This document shows positions 1 to 9,448 of a DNA stretch of 64,000 bases, one piece after another. The position numbers and the translations under genes were made by a program. Position 1 is the first letter of the stretch; each line of letters opens with the position of its first letter. The stretch covers positions 186,001 through 250,000 of the forward strand of contig JAXHLO010000035.1 in the NCBI GenBank assembly GCA_034522075.1, given 5' to 3'. The DNA is from UBA7803 sp034522075. Its GTDB lineage: Bacteria; Pseudomonadota; Gammaproteobacteria; Pseudomonadales; Azotimanducaceae. Under the pieces are notes generated by a model, which did no database searches, was not told the origin of the DNA, and saw nothing but the letters and a program-made list of their open reading frames with translations.

Positions 1-383
1 GATTTCCTGCCCGATTACGGGCTATCGGTCTCTGGGACGCAGCCGAGGCGCTAAAGGACGACGTCGCCCGAATTCGGCCCCTCGATGCCGGTTAACAAGG
101 ACCATGCGGCTGACACCACAACCTGTCTTCAAATTTGCTTCCGCAAAATTGCCGCCAGGTTTCGGCGTAGCTGATCGTCGGCGTGAAAGGGCATTTATGC
201 CGATACCTGGAATGCTGATCAGGATGAAATCGCCGGCCAGCTTCATATTCCGGGCCTGAGGCGATGAACGGCTTGGCAGATGACTGTCGTAACCTTGACG
301 CGTAGTTGTCATAGGAACAATCTGAATATTCGGGATATCATGGGGCCTCGCCATTCGTCATGAGGTCCTGGTGTAGGGTACAG
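1..383. other. leading region with no supportable gene
   Basis: I find no recognisable protein or RNA in this stretch. A 110-codon open frame on the minus strand (22-354) has low-complexity, Arg/Pro-rich content and no family resemblance, so I treat it as chance. The last part should hold the promoter of the HTH gene that begins at 384. Confidence 0.4.
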
Positions 384-803
384 ATGATAGACAAAGATCT
401 AATAAAGAACCTTCGGAACAAGCGCTCTTGGTCCCAAGATCAGCTTGCCTCAGTCTCCGGGCTCAGCCTTCGCACCGTTCAAAGAATTGAGAAAGCGGGA
501 GCGTGCTCATTGGATTCAAAAATGGCACTAGCCGCGGCCTTTGACATTCACCCTGGCAGCCTGGAGGTCAATGCCTCGGCTGTTGAGGCTCTGGCCTCGC
601 AAGAACGCGGCCGGAAGTACGGGTTGGCTGGCGCAGGCGCGGGACTGGTCAGCGCCTATATTGGTATCACCGTATCTTTCACGTCGGGAGGTATGACGTC
701 CGGCGAAGCGGGAATATATTATGCAAGTACCGCTGCATTCTGTGGTCTCTGCTGCGCAGTTATTGGTGTACTTTCCAATCGATACCATCAAAGTTCGGTT
801 TAA
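384..803 (+). CDS. membrane-anchored XRE-type helix-turn-helix regulator
   Basis: This 139-residue protein has an N-terminal XRE/Cro-like HTH: residues 1-60 read MIDKDLIKNLRNKRSWSQDQ, then a turn and the recognition helix around LSLRTVQRIEKAG. The C-terminal half has two hydrophobic stretches (about residues 75-100 and 112-133) that look like transmembrane helices, so the DNA-binding domain is probably tethered to the inner membrane. The ATG at 384 is preferred over an upstream in-frame ATG at 360 because it starts directly at the HTH. The target is unknown; nothing adjacent is an obvious partner. Confidence 0.75.
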   Translation: MIDKDLIKNLRNKRSWSQDQLASVSGLSLRTVQRIEKAGACSLDSKMALAAAFDIHPGSLEVNASAVEALASQERGRKYGLAGAGAGLVSAYIGITVSFTSGGMTSGEAGIYYASTAAFCGLCCAVIGVLSNRYHQSSV

Positions 804-1016
804 CAAAGCCAGCCAGAAAATCTTCGCCTCTGCCGGCGATTGTGGTTCCAACTCGCGGCGCAAAACCCCTGCCGGTCGATCTGCCCACCATCACCCGCCG
901 CTGCCCATATCCGATCAGAACTGCTGTCTCTATCGCTGCCATTCGACGAGGAAGCAGTCCGAAATGGACAGATGGCATCTCAGGGATCATTCCCGATGGG
1001 GCGCTCAGCCGTAGAT

Positions 1017-1475
1017 ATGCGATATCGAACAGCACGCGACGCTGATGCCGCCAGAGTGGCCGATGTGTATCTGGCGTCCCGCAAGACCCATCTCTCATAC
1101 GCCCCTCTCGCTCATTCGGATGAAGACGTTCGGCGGTGGATTCGCAATACCCTTATCCCCACGGGCTCAGTAACCGTAGCGCTTCAGGGGAATAAGATTG
1201 TTGGGATGATGGCGACGTCGATTGACGAACAGGGACACGCATGGATTGATCATCTTTACTTTGCGCCGGCGAGCGTGGGCCAAGGTATTGGTTCTGAGCT
1301 TCTGATGCGAGGATTGCAGACGTTGCCACGACCAGTTCGCCTGTATACCTTCCAAGAAAACCTAGGTGCTCGCCGCTTCTATGAACGTCACGGATTCCTG
1401 CCTATCGCGTTTGGAGATGGTTCGGAAAACGAGGAGGGGTGTCCGGATGTTCTCTATGAACTTTCGGGGCAGTAA
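1017..1475 (+). CDS. GNAT family N-acetyltransferase
   Basis: This 152-residue protein has a GNAT fold: a first strand at MRYRTARDADAARVADVYLA, the central strand before DHLYFAPASVGQGIGSELL, in which the acetyl-CoA pyrophosphate-binding loop is the Q/R-x-x-G-x-G/A-type segment VGQGIGSELL, and the C-terminal NLGARRFYERHGF motif. It transfers an acetyl group from acetyl-CoA to an unknown amine. The start is uncertain: ATG at 1017 begins at the domain edge, and an in-frame ATG at 996 would add seven residues. No operon partner is evident. Confidence 0.8.
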   Translation: MRYRTARDADAARVADVYLASRKTHLSYAPLAHSDEDVRRWIRNTLIPTGSVTVALQGNKIVGMMATSIDEQGHAWIDHLYFAPASVGQGIGSELLMRGLQTLPRPVRLYTFQENLGARRFYERHGFLPIAFGDGSENEEGCPDVLYELSGQ

Positions 1476-1746
1476 AACGCATGCAATTGCCGGTTGGGTG
1501 CACTTAATTTCTTCGCAGCCGGCTGGGCATTGGTCCGAGTGTCGTTTCAACCCGATCACACCCGATTGCTTGTTGGGGATCAACAGTTGGCGATACTCAC
1601 CAACTCACTGCCATCCAATCCAATCCAACGTGTTGAAGCGAAAAGCAATTTTCGGATGGCACGGCCTTTGCTGAGCATCCCTCTCAAGCCGCCCGGATTG
1701 GGCAGCGATACACGCGTCCGATACCAATTTGAAGGGGAGAGCGCAG

Positions 1747-2313
1747 ATGATTCGATGGTTCAAGTACCTGGCCATGTTCCTTGGCGCAGCGATGGTCGTT
1801 GCCACCGTCGCCGTACTCGTCGTGCAGCGCGTTTCGGATGGCCCGATCGAGTTCCTGCAGGGCGGTCCGTTCAAGACCGGGGAACTCGTGGACGAGCGGA
1901 TAACAGACTGGTCATTCGGCGTCGGCAAGCCAATGGCTTTCGAGCTCGTGGGTTATGGAACCTCGCGCACAGCCGGGTATATCATGCACGACGGCATCGC
2001 CTATATGACCTGTGATCTCGGGTACATGTGGAACCGGCTGGATAGCGGATACCAGAGCTGGCTGCTCAACCTGATCTACCTCTTCAAGCGCTGGCACCTG
2101 GATGCGGTCGAAGATGGCCGGGCGTTGCTGCGAATCGACGGCAAGCTGTACAAGACGCAATTCGTCAAGGTGGAGGATCCGGAGCTGAATCAGACCCTGA
2201 AAGGCGAGCTCGAGGTTCTGGCACGGGAATACTTTGCGCCGCAGGAGCTCGGCCCTCCCCCGGCCGAGCCGCCGAACGATATCTGGTTCTTTCGTATGGA
2301 TCCGAGAAGCTAG
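1747..2313 (+). CDS. membrane-anchored protein of unknown function
   Basis: This 188-residue protein has one N-terminal transmembrane segment (about residues 5-27, FKYLAMFLGAAMVVATVAVL) followed by a periplasmic-looking domain with no family I recognise. The domain contains conserved-looking aromatic runs (DGIAYMTCDLGYMWNRLDSG) and ends in an acidic, proline-rich tail. The start at 1747 follows a strong ribosome-binding site (GAAGGGGAG). The next gene begins 24 bases downstream on the same strand, so the two may be co-transcribed. No function is assigned. Confidence 0.7.
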   Translation: MIRWFKYLAMFLGAAMVVATVAVLVVQRVSDGPIEFLQGGPFKTGELVDERITDWSFGVGKPMAFELVGYGTSRTAGYIMHDGIAYMTCDLGYMWNRLDSGYQSWLLNLIYLFKRWHLDAVEDGRALLRIDGKLYKTQFVKVEDPELNQTLKGELEVLAREYFAPQELGPPPAEPPNDIWFFRMDPRS

Positions 2314-2337
2314 CTGACGGATCACAGGGAATTCACC

Positions 2338-2706
2338 ATGCAGATTGCGTACGTAAACATCTTCGTCAGCGATCTCGACGAAGCAATCGCGTTCTACCAG
2401 GGGAAGCTCGGGCTGGATATTCAGTTTTCCTCACCGGAACACGGCTATGCCTCTCTTGCGGCGGGTCCCATTCGACTTGGGCTGGCCGTTCCCGGTCCGG
2501 GTGAGTCCCAGCTCATCGGCCGGCATACTGGCGTCGGCCTGGATGTGACCGATCTCGAAGCAGAGCACGATCGACTTGTGGGCCTCGGCGTGAATTTCAC
2601 AATGCCGCCGGCAAAACAACCGTGGGGTGGGTTCATGGCCCTGATCAGCGACCCGGATGGCAACGTCCTGTATCTGGACCAGGTCTCTGCTGCACATGGC
2701 GGGTAG
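2338..2706 (+). CDS. VOC family (glyoxalase/bleomycin-resistance fold) protein
   Basis: This 122-residue single-module VOC protein starts with the diagnostic first strand and helix (YVNIFVSDLDEAIAFYQGKL) and ends with the ISDPDGNVLYLDQ strand. These folds use paired beta-alpha-beta-beta-beta units and often a divalent metal; the substrate cannot be read from the sequence. It is the first of three VOC genes within 3 kb. The next gene starts 5 bases after the stop. Confidence 0.8.
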   Translation: MQIAYVNIFVSDLDEAIAFYQGKLGLDIQFSSPEHGYASLAAGPIRLGLAVPGPGESQLIGRHTGVGLDVTDLEAEHDRLVGLGVNFTMPPAKQPWGGFMALISDPDGNVLYLDQVSAAHGG

Positions 2707-2710
2707 CGCC

Positions 2711-3183
2711 ATGGACCCACAAGACGTTGCAAAGAGTTACGACCAGATCGCCCACCATTGGGATGGAGACGGCTTTTCGCGAGACAACGGCATCGCCCAG
2801 CATGAGAGGACGATCAGTTTCACAGATCTGCGGGAACCAGCCCTGGACATCGGCTGCGGCAGCAGCGGCCGCGTGATCGACCTTTTGGCTGAGCACGGCT
2901 TCGCTCCCGAGGGTCTGGATATCCCGACCCGGATGCTGGAACTCGCACGACGCCGGCATCCGAATGTGCCCTTTCATCACGCAGACATATGCGAGTGGCA
3001 GTTTCCCCACACCTACGATTTCATTTCTGCGTGGGACAGCATCTGGCATGTGCCTTTGCCTGCTCAGGAGCTCGTCCTGCACAAGATCCTCGAAGGACTG
3101 AGTGCCGGCACTTGGAGTACGATCAGTATCCGGAGCTGCACGTGTACGTCATCTGTCAGCGGAGCGCCACCAACGGCGAATGA
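2711..3183 (+). pseudogene. class I SAM-dependent methyltransferase with an internal out-of-frame deletion
   Basis: From ATG 2711 the frame encodes a normal start of a class I methyltransferase, with the SAM-binding motif I LDIGCGSSGRVIDLLAEHG followed by acidic motif II (EGLDIPTRMLELA). At about 3100 (EGLSAG) the frame jumps. The typical C-terminal strand of this family, CRHLEYDQYPELHVYVICQR, resumes at once in another frame and ends at 3183. Roughly 40-50 codons between these two motifs in homologues are missing. The junction bases TGCCGG fit both flanks, so this looks like a microhomology deletion. Read straight through, the first frame runs to 3217 with a nonsense tail. The product would lack the substrate-side strands of the fold. 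Confidence 0.75.
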
Positions 3184-3237
3184 GGTGACGCTTTGCAGTC
3201 CAGGAGATCAATCTTGACGACCAGCGACCTCTGACAA

Positions 3238-4209
3238 ATGAAAGCACTGCATCAACGCAGATATGGCTCGCCGGATTTTCTGGAAATCAGGGAAGTCGAG
3301 AAGCCCGCTCCCGGAACAACTCAAGTGCTGGTCAAAGTTCATGCCGTCTCGATCAACGATTGGGATTGGGGGCTGCTCCAGGGCACACCGTTCGTACCGA
3401 ATCGCTTCATGGCCGGGCTGGCCAGGCCGGGCATCATTGTGGGTTCGGATATTGCGGGGCGCATTGAGGCGGTCGGCAGCGATGTAACGCGATTCAAGCC
3501 CGGCGACGAGGTCTACGGCGATCTGTCCGGCTGTGGTTTTGGCGGCTTTGCCGACTTCGTGTGCGCGCCTGAAAGCGCCGTCAGGTTCAAGTCGCCGCAG
3601 ATGACCTTCGAACAAGCCGCCGCCATTCCTCAAGCGGGCATGCTGGCACTACAGGGGCTGATGGCCGGTGAACCGGCCAGGCCGGGCCAGTCGATCCTGA
3701 TTAACGGCGCGGGAGGCGGCGTAGGCAGCATCGCCATTCAGCTTTTGCAGCCGCACCAGGTCGAAGTAACCGGCGTCGATAGCGCATCCAAGCTGGAGGC
3801 GATGCGGTCGTGGGGATTCGACCACGTGATCGACTATCGCGCGCAGGACTTCACGCGCAACGGCCAGCGCTACGACCTGATCCTGGACGTAAAGACCAAT
3901 CGACCGCCAGCAGACTACGAGCGCGCATTGAAGCCGAACGGCGTCTACGCAACCGTAGGCGGATCGATGCACAGATTGCTGCAGATTGCTCTCTCGCGTT
4001 TGCGCGTCGGGCGCGCTTCGGACAAAAAGCTTCGTGTCATCGGACTTAAGGCCAACCGCGATCTTACCTATTTCAACGAACTTTTCGAGGCCGGCAAGTT
4101 CAAGCCGGTGCTCGACGGGGTGTACGACTTCACTGAGACCGACGTGCGCAGCGCCTTTCATCATTTCGGTGCAGCGGCTCATAAAGGGAAGATCGTGATC
4201 CGCATGTAA
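3238..4209 (+). CDS. NAD(P)-dependent zinc-independent alcohol dehydrogenase / quinone oxidoreductase (MDR)
   Basis: This 323-residue medium-chain dehydrogenase/reductase has an N-terminal GroES-like domain (MKALHQRRYGSPDFLEIREV; GSDIAGRIEAVG; KPGDEVYGD). A Rossmann domain follows with the nucleotide motif LINGAGGGVGSIAIQL near residue 157. The structural zinc cysteines and catalytic-zinc ligands of classical alcohol dehydrogenases are absent, as in quinone oxidoreductase-like enzymes. The likely reaction is NADPH-dependent reduction of an enone or quinone. It follows the broken methyltransferase on the same strand. Confidence 0.82.
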   Translation: MKALHQRRYGSPDFLEIREVEKPAPGTTQVLVKVHAVSINDWDWGLLQGTPFVPNRFMAGLARPGIIVGSDIAGRIEAVGSDVTRFKPGDEVYGDLSGCGFGGFADFVCAPESAVRFKSPQMTFEQAAAIPQAGMLALQGLMAGEPARPGQSILINGAGGGVGSIAIQLLQPHQVEVTGVDSASKLEAMRSWGFDHVIDYRAQDFTRNGQRYDLILDVKTNRPPADYERALKPNGVYATVGGSMHRLLQIALSRLRVGRASDKKLRVIGLKANRDLTYFNELFEAGKFKPVLDGVYDFTETDVRSAFHHFGAAAHKGKIVIRM

Positions 4210-4370
4210 CCATTCGATCAACTCAGCACCTGCGGCACCAGGCAAGGCATTTGATGATGGAGAGCTCTGTGACACCGATTTTTACGGGTTCCAAGGCCCC
4301 CTGGGAGATTTTGCCCGACGGGATCATCGCGTCCGAGGAAGGGTATGATGAAACGCCTGGGAGTTGAATC

Positions 4371-4805
4371 ATGACCGAACCCTTTGTCCCCCGCATCGGC
4401 GGCGTCCTCAGCGCCGACATTGCCGTTCCCGAGCACGAGCGAACGATCCGCTTCTATGCCCGTGTGCTCACCACCGGGGAAAAACCACTCTGGCGCGAAA
4501 GCCTGATGAATAATGTGGACATACCCATTATCGGCTTGGGCCAGCGCAATGCGGAATATGCTCACCTGCCGCTGCAATGGACGCCGCACATCCAGGTCGC
4601 CGATGTCGCCACCAGTGTGCAGCGTGCGCTCGATCTGGGCGGAAGTGAACTCATGCATGGCAAGGGCGACGATGGAACGAGCCAGTGGGCGGTGCTGCTC
4701 GATCCGAATGGGGCGGCGTTCGGGACCATTCCGGTGGCTCCTGCTGAGGCAACTCCTCCGACAGACACGCCTGTGGACGCATCTCTGGCCTTGATGGCGA
4801 GGTAA
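4371..4805 (+). CDS. VOC family protein
   Basis: This 144-residue glyoxalase-like protein has the first module strand GVLSADIAVPEHERTIRFYARVL and the later pair TPHIQVADVATSVQRALDLGG and WAVLLDPNGAAFGTIPV. A short polar C-terminal tail follows the fold. The substrate is unknown. The start at 4371 lies just after the sequence GGGAGTTGAATC. It forms a tandem group with the VOC gene at 4912, with about 100 bases between them. Confidence 0.78.
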   Translation: MTEPFVPRIGGVLSADIAVPEHERTIRFYARVLTTGEKPLWRESLMNNVDIPIIGLGQRNAEYAHLPLQWTPHIQVADVATSVQRALDLGGSELMHGKGDDGTSQWAVLLDPNGAAFGTIPVAPAEATPPTDTPVDASLALMAR

Positions 4806-4911
4806 GGAGTGCGCAGACACACGGGTTCGCGACGGCCGGATCAGCGCGGGTGAACGCCATGGTATGCTCAGCCACCCAACGCGAAAAGCGCATTGAATCG
4901 GGAGCAAACAC

Positions 4912-5397
4912 ATGACCGAAGCCGTCACACCAACCATCAAGGGGCTGCACCACAGCGCCTATCGCTGCAGCGATTCCGAGCAGACTCGCCGGTTCTACGA
5001 AGACTTTCTTGGCCTGCCCCTGGTCGAAGCCCTACCGATTCAGACCACGCAAACCGGCCGTGGGGCCAACGTCCTGCACACGTTTTTCGCCATGGCCGAC
5101 GGCTCGTGCCTGGCATTTTTCGAGGCGCCCGACGAGCCATTCGAGTTCAAAGACCAGCAGGATTTCGACCTGCACATCGCGCTCGCCGTCGACGAGGAAA
5201 CCCTCGAATCCATGTTCGAGCAGGGCAAGTCGGCAGGCATCGAAACCCGCGGCATCTCCGATCACGGCTTCTGCCGCTCGATCTATTTCCGCGATCCAGA
5301 CGGCTACGTAGTGGAACTGGCGGCGCCGGTTGGCGAGCCGCCATCGGACACCGCAGCCGCCCATCAGACCCTGAAAAACTGGCAGGCAGACAAGTAG
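4912..5397 (+). CDS. VOC family protein, probably metal-dependent dioxygenase-like
   Basis: This 161-residue protein has the pattern of metal-binding VOC enzymes: GLHHSAYRCSDSEQTRRFYE gives a His on strand 1, DFDLHIALAV gives a second His, and RDPDGYVVELAAP gives the terminal Glu. This resembles fosfomycin-resistance or catechol-dioxygenase-type VOC modules. The start is supported by GGGAGCAAACAC before ATG 4912. The C-terminal tail (after about residue 140) is not part of the fold. The exact substrate is unknown. Confidence 0.78.
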   Translation: MTEAVTPTIKGLHHSAYRCSDSEQTRRFYEDFLGLPLVEALPIQTTQTGRGANVLHTFFAMADGSCLAFFEAPDEPFEFKDQQDFDLHIALAVDEETLESMFEQGKSAGIETRGISDHGFCRSIYFRDPDGYVVELAAPVGEPPSDTAAAHQTLKNWQADK

Positions 5398-5525
5398 CGG
5401 CCATAACGTCATGCAGAAAGCCTGGGAGGCAAATCGGGTCGGCTATCCGGGGCGCAAGAATGGGGCGGCGGCCGCGGCGGCTGTGAATTTCCAACCGCCG
5501 CGCAGCGCCGCTGGACAGTAGACCA

Positions 5526-5915
5526 ATGATCGAAGGTTCCTGTCACTGCGGTTCGGTACATTGGCAATTTGACGGAACGCCGCAGTCGGCCACCGCCTGC
5601 AATTGTACGATCTGCCGGCGCTACGGCGCCCTGTGGGCCTACGATTTCGAGAATGAAGGCATTCACGTAACGGGCCCGACTGAGGCCTATGCCTGGAGCG
5701 ATTCCATAGGATTTCACTTCTGTCCCGCTTGCGGCTGCGTGGCCTACTGGCGATCGCTAAAGCCCAACGACGACGGCCGCCGCCGCATAGCCGTCAATGT
5801 GCGGTTGGCCGAGCCCGAAGCTGTGGCGCAGGTTCCCATCCGCCATTTCGACGGATTCGAGCGTTTCGAAGACCTGCCGCCGGACGGCCGATGCGTCAGA
5901 GACTATTGGGTGTGA
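5526..5915 (+). CDS. GFA family (CENP-V/GFA domain) zinc protein
   Basis: This 129-residue protein has the cysteine pattern of the glutathione-dependent formaldehyde-activating (Gfa/CENP-V) fold: SCHCGSVHW at the N-terminus, ACNCTICRRYG around residue 30, and FCPACGCVAYW near residue 70. Together these bind two zinc ions. Most family members have unproven activities, and the name does not establish formaldehyde chemistry here. It stands between the VOC genes and an oppositely oriented membrane gene. Confidence 0.85.
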   Translation: MIEGSCHCGSVHWQFDGTPQSATACNCTICRRYGALWAYDFENEGIHVTGPTEAYAWSDSIGFHFCPACGCVAYWRSLKPNDDGRRRIAVNVRLAEPEAVAQVPIRHFDGFERFEDLPPDGRCVRDYWV

Positions 5916-5963
5916 ATCCGCATCGCACCTGGGCCCTCTACCTCGAGTCACTGACCTGACGGT

Positions 5964-6512
5964 TCAGTGCTCGGCTCTCCCCTGCCACAACGCTGAAATC
6001 CGGCCGCCAAGAGAATTCAGCGTCATCCCGCGCCGCGCCAGATACAACCCGCCCAGGTATCCCCCATAGGCCGCCGCAAAGACCACGATGGCATTCACGC
6101 CGCCGCCATCACCGGGCCACCAGCCGAACCAGAGCAGCGCCGTGACGAAGTTGACGAACTGATTGGCGAGCACGCCGATGACAAAGTTCAGCACACCATT
6201 GCCGAAGAGCTCGGCAAAGCCGTTGAAATTGGCGATAAATAACGTCAGCTCTGTCGCTTCGATGCACACGAAGGTCCACAGGCCGGCGATGCCGTAGAAG
6301 CCGCCGCCGAACTTCATCCAGCGCCTGTTGAGAAAATCGGCCTTGTCTTTCCGGGTCTCTTTCCTGATCCGCTTCAGCGCCTGCCTGTTGGCTTTCCTGT
6401 CCAGGCCGCGCTCGAGCCGGCCCCCTGCATAAAGGCGGCCGAACAGCAACCAGGTCAGCAGACCCACGGGCAGCCCCAGTAATGTGATTATGATGAGCAG
6501 ATCGAGACCCAT
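5964..6512 (-). CDS. multi-pass membrane protein of unknown function
   Basis: This 182-residue protein has an N-terminal transmembrane helix (LLIIITLLGLPVGLLTWLLF), a basic cytoplasmic segment rich in Lys/Arg (about residues 32-65), and then at least three hydrophobic segments (GIAGLWTFVCIEATELTLFI, VLNFVIGVLANQFVNFVTAL, NAIVVFAAAYGGYLGGLYLA). I do not recognise the family. It is convergent with the GFA gene and divergent from the MFS gene at 6651, so the 138 bases between 6513 and 6650 probably carry promoters for both. Confidence 0.65.
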   Translation of the reverse strand: MGLDLLIIITLLGLPVGLLTWLLFGRLYAGGRLERGLDRKANRQALKRIRKETRKDKADFLNRRWMKFGGGFYGIAGLWTFVCIEATELTLFIANFNGFAELFGNGVLNFVIGVLANQFVNFVTALLWFGWWPGDGGGVNAIVVFAAAYGGYLGGLYLARRGMTLNSLGGRISALWQGRAEH

Positions 6513-6650
6513 GACGGATACAGATCAGAAATCGTCACAATTATCTGCCGCGATCCAGCCGATGTCATCCGCCCGCCGCAGCCAACTCTGATCGCGATTC
6601 TCGAACCGCTACCGTATGCTTCGTGTTTCTGACCGAGGAGAGAGTTCATC

Positions 6651-7943
6651 ATGCCCACGGCGCCCGGTGCGGCCAGATTGCCGCTCCCGACACTCCGTTA
6701 CAGAAATTACGTCCTGGCGATGCTGGTCGTCGTCTATGTCTTCAACTTTCTCGATCGGCAGATCGTCACCATTCTGGCCGAGCCCATCAAGATGGATCTG
6801 GGGCTTTCCGATACCCAGGTGGGACTGATGACCGGGCTCGCCTTCGCCATCTTCTACACCGTGCTCGGCATCCCCATTGCCCGGCTCGCGGACCGGGCCA
6901 GCCGGGTGTCGATTATTTCCGTAGCACTGGTGATCTGGAGCGGCATGACGGCCGTGTGCGGGCTGGCCCAGAACTTCGTGCAGATACTCGCCGCCCGCAT
7001 CGGCGTAGGGGTGGGGGAAGCCGGCTGCTCACCGCCCGCCCACTCGCTGATCGCCGACTATTTTCCGCCGGAAAAGCGCGCCTCGGCGCTGTCCATCTAT
7101 GCCCTGGGCATTCCCATCGGCAGCATCTTCGGATTGCTCGCCGGCGGCTGGGTCGCCGAGTTCTACGGCTGGCGTGTGGCTTTCCTGGTGGTCGGCCTGC
7201 CCGGTATTGCGCTGGCCATTGCCTTCAAACTGACCATTCAGGAGCCCGTGCGCGGCATGTCCGACGTGGCCGGAAAGCCGGAAACCGGCCAGCTGCCCCT
7301 CATTTCGACCATTCGCACCTTGCTCAGCAATCGAACCATGTTGCACATGGCCATGGGCGGTGCCCTGACCTCGTTCGTCGGCTACGGGCTCGGCCAGTGG
7401 CTGCCGGCCATGTTCATACGCATCCATGGCCTGGGCGTCGGCGAGACCGCCACCTACTTCGGGCTGGTGCTCGGCGTCGCCAGCGCCGCCGGCACATTCA
7501 TCGGCGGCTCGCTGGCAGACCGGCTGGCGGGGTGGGACCGGCGCGTCTACGCCTGGCTGCCCGCCGCCGGCGTGCTCGTAGCGTTTCCCTTCTTCGTGGT
7601 GGGCCTGATGCTCGACCAGCCCTACGTGGCCATCGCCATTCTGATCACGCCCTATCTGCTCAACTCGCTGTGGCTCGGCCCCGCCTTCGGCACCATCCAG
7701 AATCTGGCGCCCATGCGCATGCGCGCAATGGCATCGGCCATGCTGCTGTTCATTCTGAATATCATCGGGCTCGGCTTCGGCCCGTTCCTGGTGGGATTGA
7801 TCAGCGATCTGCTGACCGATGCGTACGGCACCGAGGCCTTGCGCTACTCGGTTCTGCTCAGCACCGTGGCCTATTTCTGGGCGGGCACCCATTTCCTGCT
7901 GGCCGGGCGCACCATCCGCCAGGATCTCGACGCAGTCACCTGA
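6651..7943 (+). CDS. spinster-like MFS transporter
   Basis: This 430-residue protein has about 12 transmembrane helices. The N-terminal half carries the MFS A motif region (GLAFAIFYTVLGIPIARLAD) preceded by VVVYVFNFLDRQIVTILAEP, the pattern typical of the spinster-type MFS proteins common in Sphingomonads and Gammaproteobacteria. Members are proposed to move lipophilic or organic-acid substrates, but specificity cannot be predicted. It ends 20 bases before a strong terminator hairpin shared with the convergent aldehyde dehydrogenase gene. Confidence 0.85.
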   Translation: MPTAPGAARLPLPTLRYRNYVLAMLVVVYVFNFLDRQIVTILAEPIKMDLGLSDTQVGLMTGLAFAIFYTVLGIPIARLADRASRVSIISVALVIWSGMTAVCGLAQNFVQILAARIGVGVGEAGCSPPAHSLIADYFPPEKRASALSIYALGIPIGSIFGLLAGGWVAEFYGWRVAFLVVGLPGIALAIAFKLTIQEPVRGMSDVAGKPETGQLPLISTIRTLLSNRTMLHMAMGGALTSFVGYGLGQWLPAMFIRIHGLGVGETATYFGLVLGVASAAGTFIGGSLADRLAGWDRRVYAWLPAAGVLVAFPFFVVGLMLDQPYVAIAILITPYLLNSLWLGPAFGTIQNLAPMRMRAMASAMLLFILNIIGLGFGPFLVGLISDLLTDAYGTEALRYSVLLSTVAYFWAGTHFLLAGRTIRQDLDAVT

Positions 7944-7963
7944 GTTGCGCCTGCCCTGAACAA

Positions 7964-7987
7964 AAACGCGCCCCGAAGGGCGCGTTT
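7964..7987. terminator. bidirectional intrinsic-type terminator
   Basis: A perfect 10-bp stem (AAACGCGCCC paired with GGGCGCGTTT) closes a CGAA tetraloop. The A-rich 5' side and T-run 3' side make it usable from both directions. It lies between the convergent MFS gene (ends 7943) and aldehyde dehydrogenase gene (ends 8011). Confidence 0.85.
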
Positions 7988-8010
7988 CAGAGCGTGCCGC
8001 TGGCCGGTCG

Positions 8011-9448
8011 TCAGGCCGCGTTGTAACCCAGCAGTGCCTTGGTCTCGAGGAACTCCTCGAGCCCCCACTTGCTGAACTCGCGGCCGTTGCCCGACTGCTT
8101 GTAGCCGCCGAACGGCGCACCCGGATCGACGCCAGCGCCGTTCAGGTGCACGTTACCGGCACGGATTTTCCGGCCTACGTCAGCAGCACGCTTCAGATCA
8201 CCCGAGCTCACATAGGCCGACAGCCCGTAAACCGTGTCATTGGCGATGCGTACCGCATCCTCTTCGTCCTTGTAGCCGATCAACGACAGTACCGGCCCGA
8301 AGATTTCCTCCTGAGCGATGGTCATGTCGTTGCTGACATTGGAGAAGATGGTGGGTTTGACGAAATAGCCCCGGTTCATGCCGTCGGGACGTCCGACACC
8401 GCCAGTCTCGAGCTTGGCGCCTTCGTCGATACCCTTCTGAATCAGGTTCTGCACCTTCTCGAACTGAGCTGCGGAGACCAGCGGACCGATCTGGGTCTTC
8501 TCGTCGGACGGGTCGCCCACCTTGATCTGCTCCGCCGCCGCCTTGGCGATGGCGGCTGCCTCCTCCATGCGCGACATGGGCACCAGCATGCGCGTGGGCG
8601 CATTGCAGGACTGACCCGTGTTCATGCACACGCCGAAGGTATCCCGCGCCACCACTTCCGGGAAATCCACATCGTCCAGGATCACGTTGGGCGACTTGCC
8701 GCCGAGTTCCTGGGCCACCCGCTTCACGGTCTTTGCCGAGTTCTCGGCCACCGAGATACCGGCCCGGGTGGAACCCGTGAACGACATCATGTCGATGTCC
8801 GGATGGGACGACATGGCCACACCCACGGTCGGGCCGTCGCCATTGACCAGGTTGAACACGCCCTTGGGCACGCCGGCTTCATGCAGCACCTCGGCGAAGA
8901 TGATGGCGTTCAGCGGAGCGATCTCCGAGGGCTTCAGCACCATCGTGCAGCCGGCGGCGAGAGCCGGAGCGACCTTGGCGGCAATCTGATTGAGCGGCCA
9001 GTTCCACGGCGTAATCAGGCCACACACACCGATGGGCTCGCGAACGATCAGGTTCTTGCCAACCTGCTCCTCGAAGGGGAATTCCTTTCAGCAGTCATCG
9101 AGCGAGCAGCATCAGGCGACCAAGGCCTGCAGGGCCACGCGCGCGGCGTCCGGCCAGGCTCATAGGGGCACCCATCTCCTGGGATACGGTCTGGGCGATG
9201 TCGCCCATGCGCGTCTTGTAAACCTCGATGACCTTCTCGAGCAGGGCAATACGGTCTTCCACGCTGGTCTGCGAGAACGTCTCGAACGCCTTCTTGGCCG
9301 CGGCGACGGCCTTGTCCACATCCGCCTGGGTGCCCATGGCGATGGTGCCGATGGCCTCTTCGGTAGCGGGATTGATGACGTCGAGGGTTTCGTTGCCCGC
9401 GGGCTTCACCCACTGGCCGTCGATATAGAACTTCTGCTGGTTACTCAT
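8011..9448 (-). pseudogene. aldehyde dehydrogenase, frameshifted
   Basis: The two parts together encode one NAD(P)-dependent aldehyde dehydrogenase of about 478 residues, the usual length. The N-terminal part (9448 down to about 9150) starts MSNQQKFYIDGQWVKPAG and runs to EMGAPMSLAG. The C-terminal part begins with EFPFEEQVGKNLIVREPIGV and contains FTGSTRAGISV, the catalytic Glu region VAQELGGKSPNVIL and the catalytic Cys in MNTGQSCNAPTRM. Between about 9065 and 9150 the frame changes at least twice and a TGA interrupts. Comparing GAAAGGAATTC with the expected GAAGGAATTC suggests an extra A. It lies at the end of the minus-strand cluster from 13170. Confidence 0.82.

Noticed and set aside
22..354. 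110-codon open frame on the minus strand at the window start
   Set aside because: It has no recognisable domain or convincing start, and its Arg/Pro-rich composition is typical of chance frames in GC-rich DNA.
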